Position numbers and translations under genes: made by a program
Part shown: in pieces, positions 5,459 to 6,887 of the stretch
Position numbering within the stretch: the first letter of the stretch is position 1
How the letters are laid out: the number at the start of each line of letters is the position of its first letter
The notes under the pieces: generated by a model
Told to the model about the DNA's origin: nothing
What the model saw: the letters and a program-made list of their open reading frames with translations, nothing else
Database searches by the model: none
Source of the DNA: Oscillospiraceae bacterium
GTDB lineage: Bacteria > Bacillota > Clostridia > Oscillospirales > Oscillospiraceae
Assembly: GCA_021199595.1 (NCBI GenBank)
Contig: JAJQHT010000211.1
Location: 1 to 6,887, forward strand
DNA length: 6,887 nt
Direction: 5' to 3'

Positions 5459-5473
5459 GCTGTCTGCCTCAAA

Positions 5474-6178
5474 TTACTTCTTCCAGAAGGAGGGGTATTT
5501 CTCATAATACTTGGCGTCGGCAAAGGCGAACACGCCCTTGTCCTGCTTGTACACCCACTTTTTCAGCGGCGTCTCCGTCAGAACAATGCAAATCAGCATC
5601 ATGATGATGAACAGGATGATTGCCCAGAGCCAGTCGCTGCCGGTGACATTTTCCAAATGCGCCACGATATAGACGCCCGCGGGCAGGAACATCATCCAGG
5701 AGGTGGCGAAACCGGGGTGATAGATGGTTTTCTTGCCATCCTTTCTCAGCCAGAAATAGGTGAGAGTGCCAGCGCCGGTGTGGGCGCACACTTCGATGAA
5801 GCACAGCAGCATCATGCACAGGGCGGTGGCGTTGGAAAGGCCGGTGAAGAAGCTGAGGACCAGATAGACCAGCGGAATCCACTGTAAGCCCACGTTGGTA
5901 ATCATATCGGTGAGGCGGCTCATGGGGAACCGGTCAATCTGCTGCTTTTCGGTCTCCTTCGGCCCCAACAGAACGTTGTAAAAAATGTGGAGACCACCGG
6001 GGAATTTCCACTCCTCCAGCACATGGAAGGGCATGATCATCGCCACAAACACCGCGCCCTGCGCGCCCAGGGGCATTTTGTCCCAGAAGATGGCAGCGAG
6101 TACGCCGGTGACGACCCCCGTCACGCAAATGAAGATGATCCAGTTGATGTCACACCATTTATCCAGTTTTTTAACCAT
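5474..6178 (-). CDS. HXXEE-domain polytopic membrane protein, middle of three (B-type)
   Basis: 234-residue membrane protein, clearly related to its two neighbours but divergent. It shares the skeleton H52-V-L-E55-E56, FPGG (59-62), a second conserved His (H133 in CAHTGAG) and YHPG (153-156), the counterpart of YNPG. Hydrophobic spans lie near 12-31, 39-51, 95-112, 117-131, 159-174 and 182-201. The C-terminal tail is rich in Lys, Tyr and Phe. The start at 6178 is chosen because AGGAGG lies 10 bases upstream, inside the last codons of the preceding gene, whose stop is only 2 bases away; an open extension to 6226 would run through that gene. The tight spacing implies translational coupling. Function unknown; the three paralogues may form a hetero-oligomer, which is inference. 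Confidence 0.87.
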   Translation of the reverse strand: MVKKLDKWCDINWIIFICVTGVVTGVLAAIFWDKMPLGAQGAVFVAMIMPFHVLEEWKFPGGLHIFYNVLLGPKETEKQQIDRFPMSRLTDMITNVGLQWIPLVYLVLSFFTGLSNATALCMMLLCFIEVCAHTGAGTLTYFWLRKDGKKTIYHPGFATSWMMFLPAGVYIVAHLENVTGSDWLWAIILFIIMMLICIVLTETPLKKWVYKQDKGVFAFADAKYYEKYPSFWKK

Positions 6179-6180
6179 TG

Positions 6181-6870
6181 TTAATTGTCCTCCTTTGCGG
6201 CCTTTGCAGCTTTCCGCTCTTCCCACAGCGCCGCAACGTGTTCCTTGTTGTAACCGTACAGCTCCCGGTCCTCAAAGGGATAGGGAGAATTTTTGTCCTT
6301 CATCACCAGAATGGGAACGATAAAGGTGAGCAGCAGCATGAGGATGGAACCGGGGATACCCCACCAGAGCTGTCCCGCCTTTTCCGGCATGTAGGTGCAG
6401 ACGTACCAGATATAGTAAATCGCCACCGGCGTCTGCAAAACCGCCGTGGACGCCAGGCCAGGGTTGTACTTGCTTTTCAGCCGCACATTCATGGCAATGC
6501 CGTGTCCCGGCAGCTGCCACACACCGGCCAGCACCTGACTGGCTCCCATCCAGACCAGGTTGGGGAAACAGATGGGGATGATGTAGCTCAGGTAGCAGAA
6601 GATGACATTGCTCCAAAAGCTTTGCCTCGCGTTCAGCGGGTAGCGCTCCGGGTGTTCCGTCTCGCCCAGTCCGGCCATGTTGGAAATCAGAGGAAAACCG
6701 CCGGGGAACGCATATTCCTCAAACTGGTGCATCAGCATCCCCATCCAGCTGAAAATCAGGATGACCCGGATTTTGCTCAGGTGATCGCAGCCCCACATCC
6801 ACATAACAAAGGCCAACAGCACAAAAAGGACGACGCCGATGAAATAACAGTTTCGCCTCCAAAATTTCAT
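6181..6870 (-). CDS. HXXEE-domain polytopic membrane protein, first of three (A-type)
   Basis: 229-residue membrane protein of the HXXEE family, first visible gene of the right-hand operon. Visible: H48-Q-F-E51-E52, FPGG (55-58), RYPLN (76-80), H123 (PGHG) and YNPG (135-138). Spans lie near 9-27, 34-48, 87-101, 104-121, 144-160 and 171-190, and the tail is charged and Lys/Glu/Ala-rich (214-229). It is strongly similar along its whole length to the third gene (starting MKFWRR, with VILIFSWMGML against AILIFSWMAML), so the two A-type copies are recent paralogues flanking the B-type gene. The start at 6870 has AGGAGG 8 bases upstream. Its last codons contain the ribosome binding site of the next gene. 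The promoter lies beyond the window. Confidence 0.88.
   Translation of the reverse strand: MKFWRRNCYFIGVVLFVLLAFVMWMWGCDHLSKIRVILIFSWMGMLMHQFEEYAFPGGFPLISNMAGLGETEHPERYPLNARQSFWSNVIFCYLSYIIPICFPNLVWMGASQVLAGVWQLPGHGIAMNVRLKSKYNPGLASTAVLQTPVAIYYIWYVCTYMPEKAGQLWWGIPGSILMLLLTFIVPILVMKDKNSPYPFEDRELYGYNKEHVAALWEERKAAKAAKEDN
6189..6196 (-). promoter_or_regulatory. Ribosome binding site of the middle HXXEE gene, inside the upstream coding end
   Basis: AAAGGAGG on the minus strand, overlapping the codons for Lys-Glu-Asp at the end of the first HXXEE gene. The next ATG (6178) is 10 bases on and the stop codon lies between them. This decides the start of the middle gene and implies coupled translation. 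Confidence 0.8.
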
Positions 6871-6878
6871 TTGATTAA

Positions 6879-6884
6879 CCTCCT
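6879..6884 (-). promoter_or_regulatory. Ribosome binding site of the first HXXEE gene
   Basis: AGGAGG on the minus strand, 8 bases before the ATG at 6870. It confirms that the gene start is inside the window although its promoter is not. Confidence 0.85.
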
Positions 6885-6887
6885 ACA

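Noticed and set aside
3806..5887. A 693-codon plus-strand open frame antisense to four genes
   Set aside because: It starts with TTG without a ribosome site, has no recognisable domain, and runs opposite genes with complete catalytic motifs. Long antisense frames are common opposite GC-rich coding DNA.

Overview
The window looks like chromosomal DNA from a gut-type Clostridia (Bacillota, plausibly Oscillospirales). The evidence is moderate-to-high GC, strong AGGAGG-type ribosome binding sites before most genes, and an anaerobe's gene set (flavodoxin/ferredoxin fusion, nitroreductase, Cys-cluster protein, HXXEE membrane proteins). The lineage is inference. All nine genes I accept lie on the minus strand, so transcription runs from position 6887 toward 1. 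The first gene met in that direction starts just inside the right edge, and the last runs off the left edge. I saw no tRNA, rRNA, CRISPR array or insertion sequence.

Right-hand cluster (6870 down to 3003): three HXXEE-type polytopic membrane proteins in an A-B-A arrangement. The outer two are close paralogues and the middle one is divergent. They are followed by a flavodoxin/2x[4Fe-4S] ferredoxin fusion (EFR1 type) and a short-chain dehydrogenase. Gaps are 2, 15 and 30 bases, then an ATGA stop/start overlap, so this is very probably one operon. The set suggests a membrane-linked redox function, with a soluble electron carrier and an NAD(P)-dependent oxidoreductase serving three putative metal-binding membrane proteins. 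The substrate is unknown.

Region 2803-3002 has no gene. It holds a good minus-strand sigma-A-type promoter (TTGATA, 17 bases, TACAAT) whose -10 box is overlapped by a perfect 13-base palindrome, a likely operator.

Left-hand cluster (2802 down to 1): a small YkgJ/YcgN-like Cys-cluster protein, a nitroreductase, a 12-bp hairpin in the following gap, then three tandem sirtuins. All readable catalytic centres carry Gln where deacetylase sirtuins have His. Two of the three also have the TTN-x-D and GAGIS..TYG signatures I associate with class M sirtuins (SirTM), which ADP-ribosylate proteins rather than deacylate them. The two downstream copies are a recent duplication (55 of 60 bases identical over one stretch). 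The third copy is cut by the window edge.

The most interesting content is the triple array of Gln-type sirtuins in a redox-gene operon without the usual SirTM partners in view, and the triple HXXEE/electron-carrier operon.
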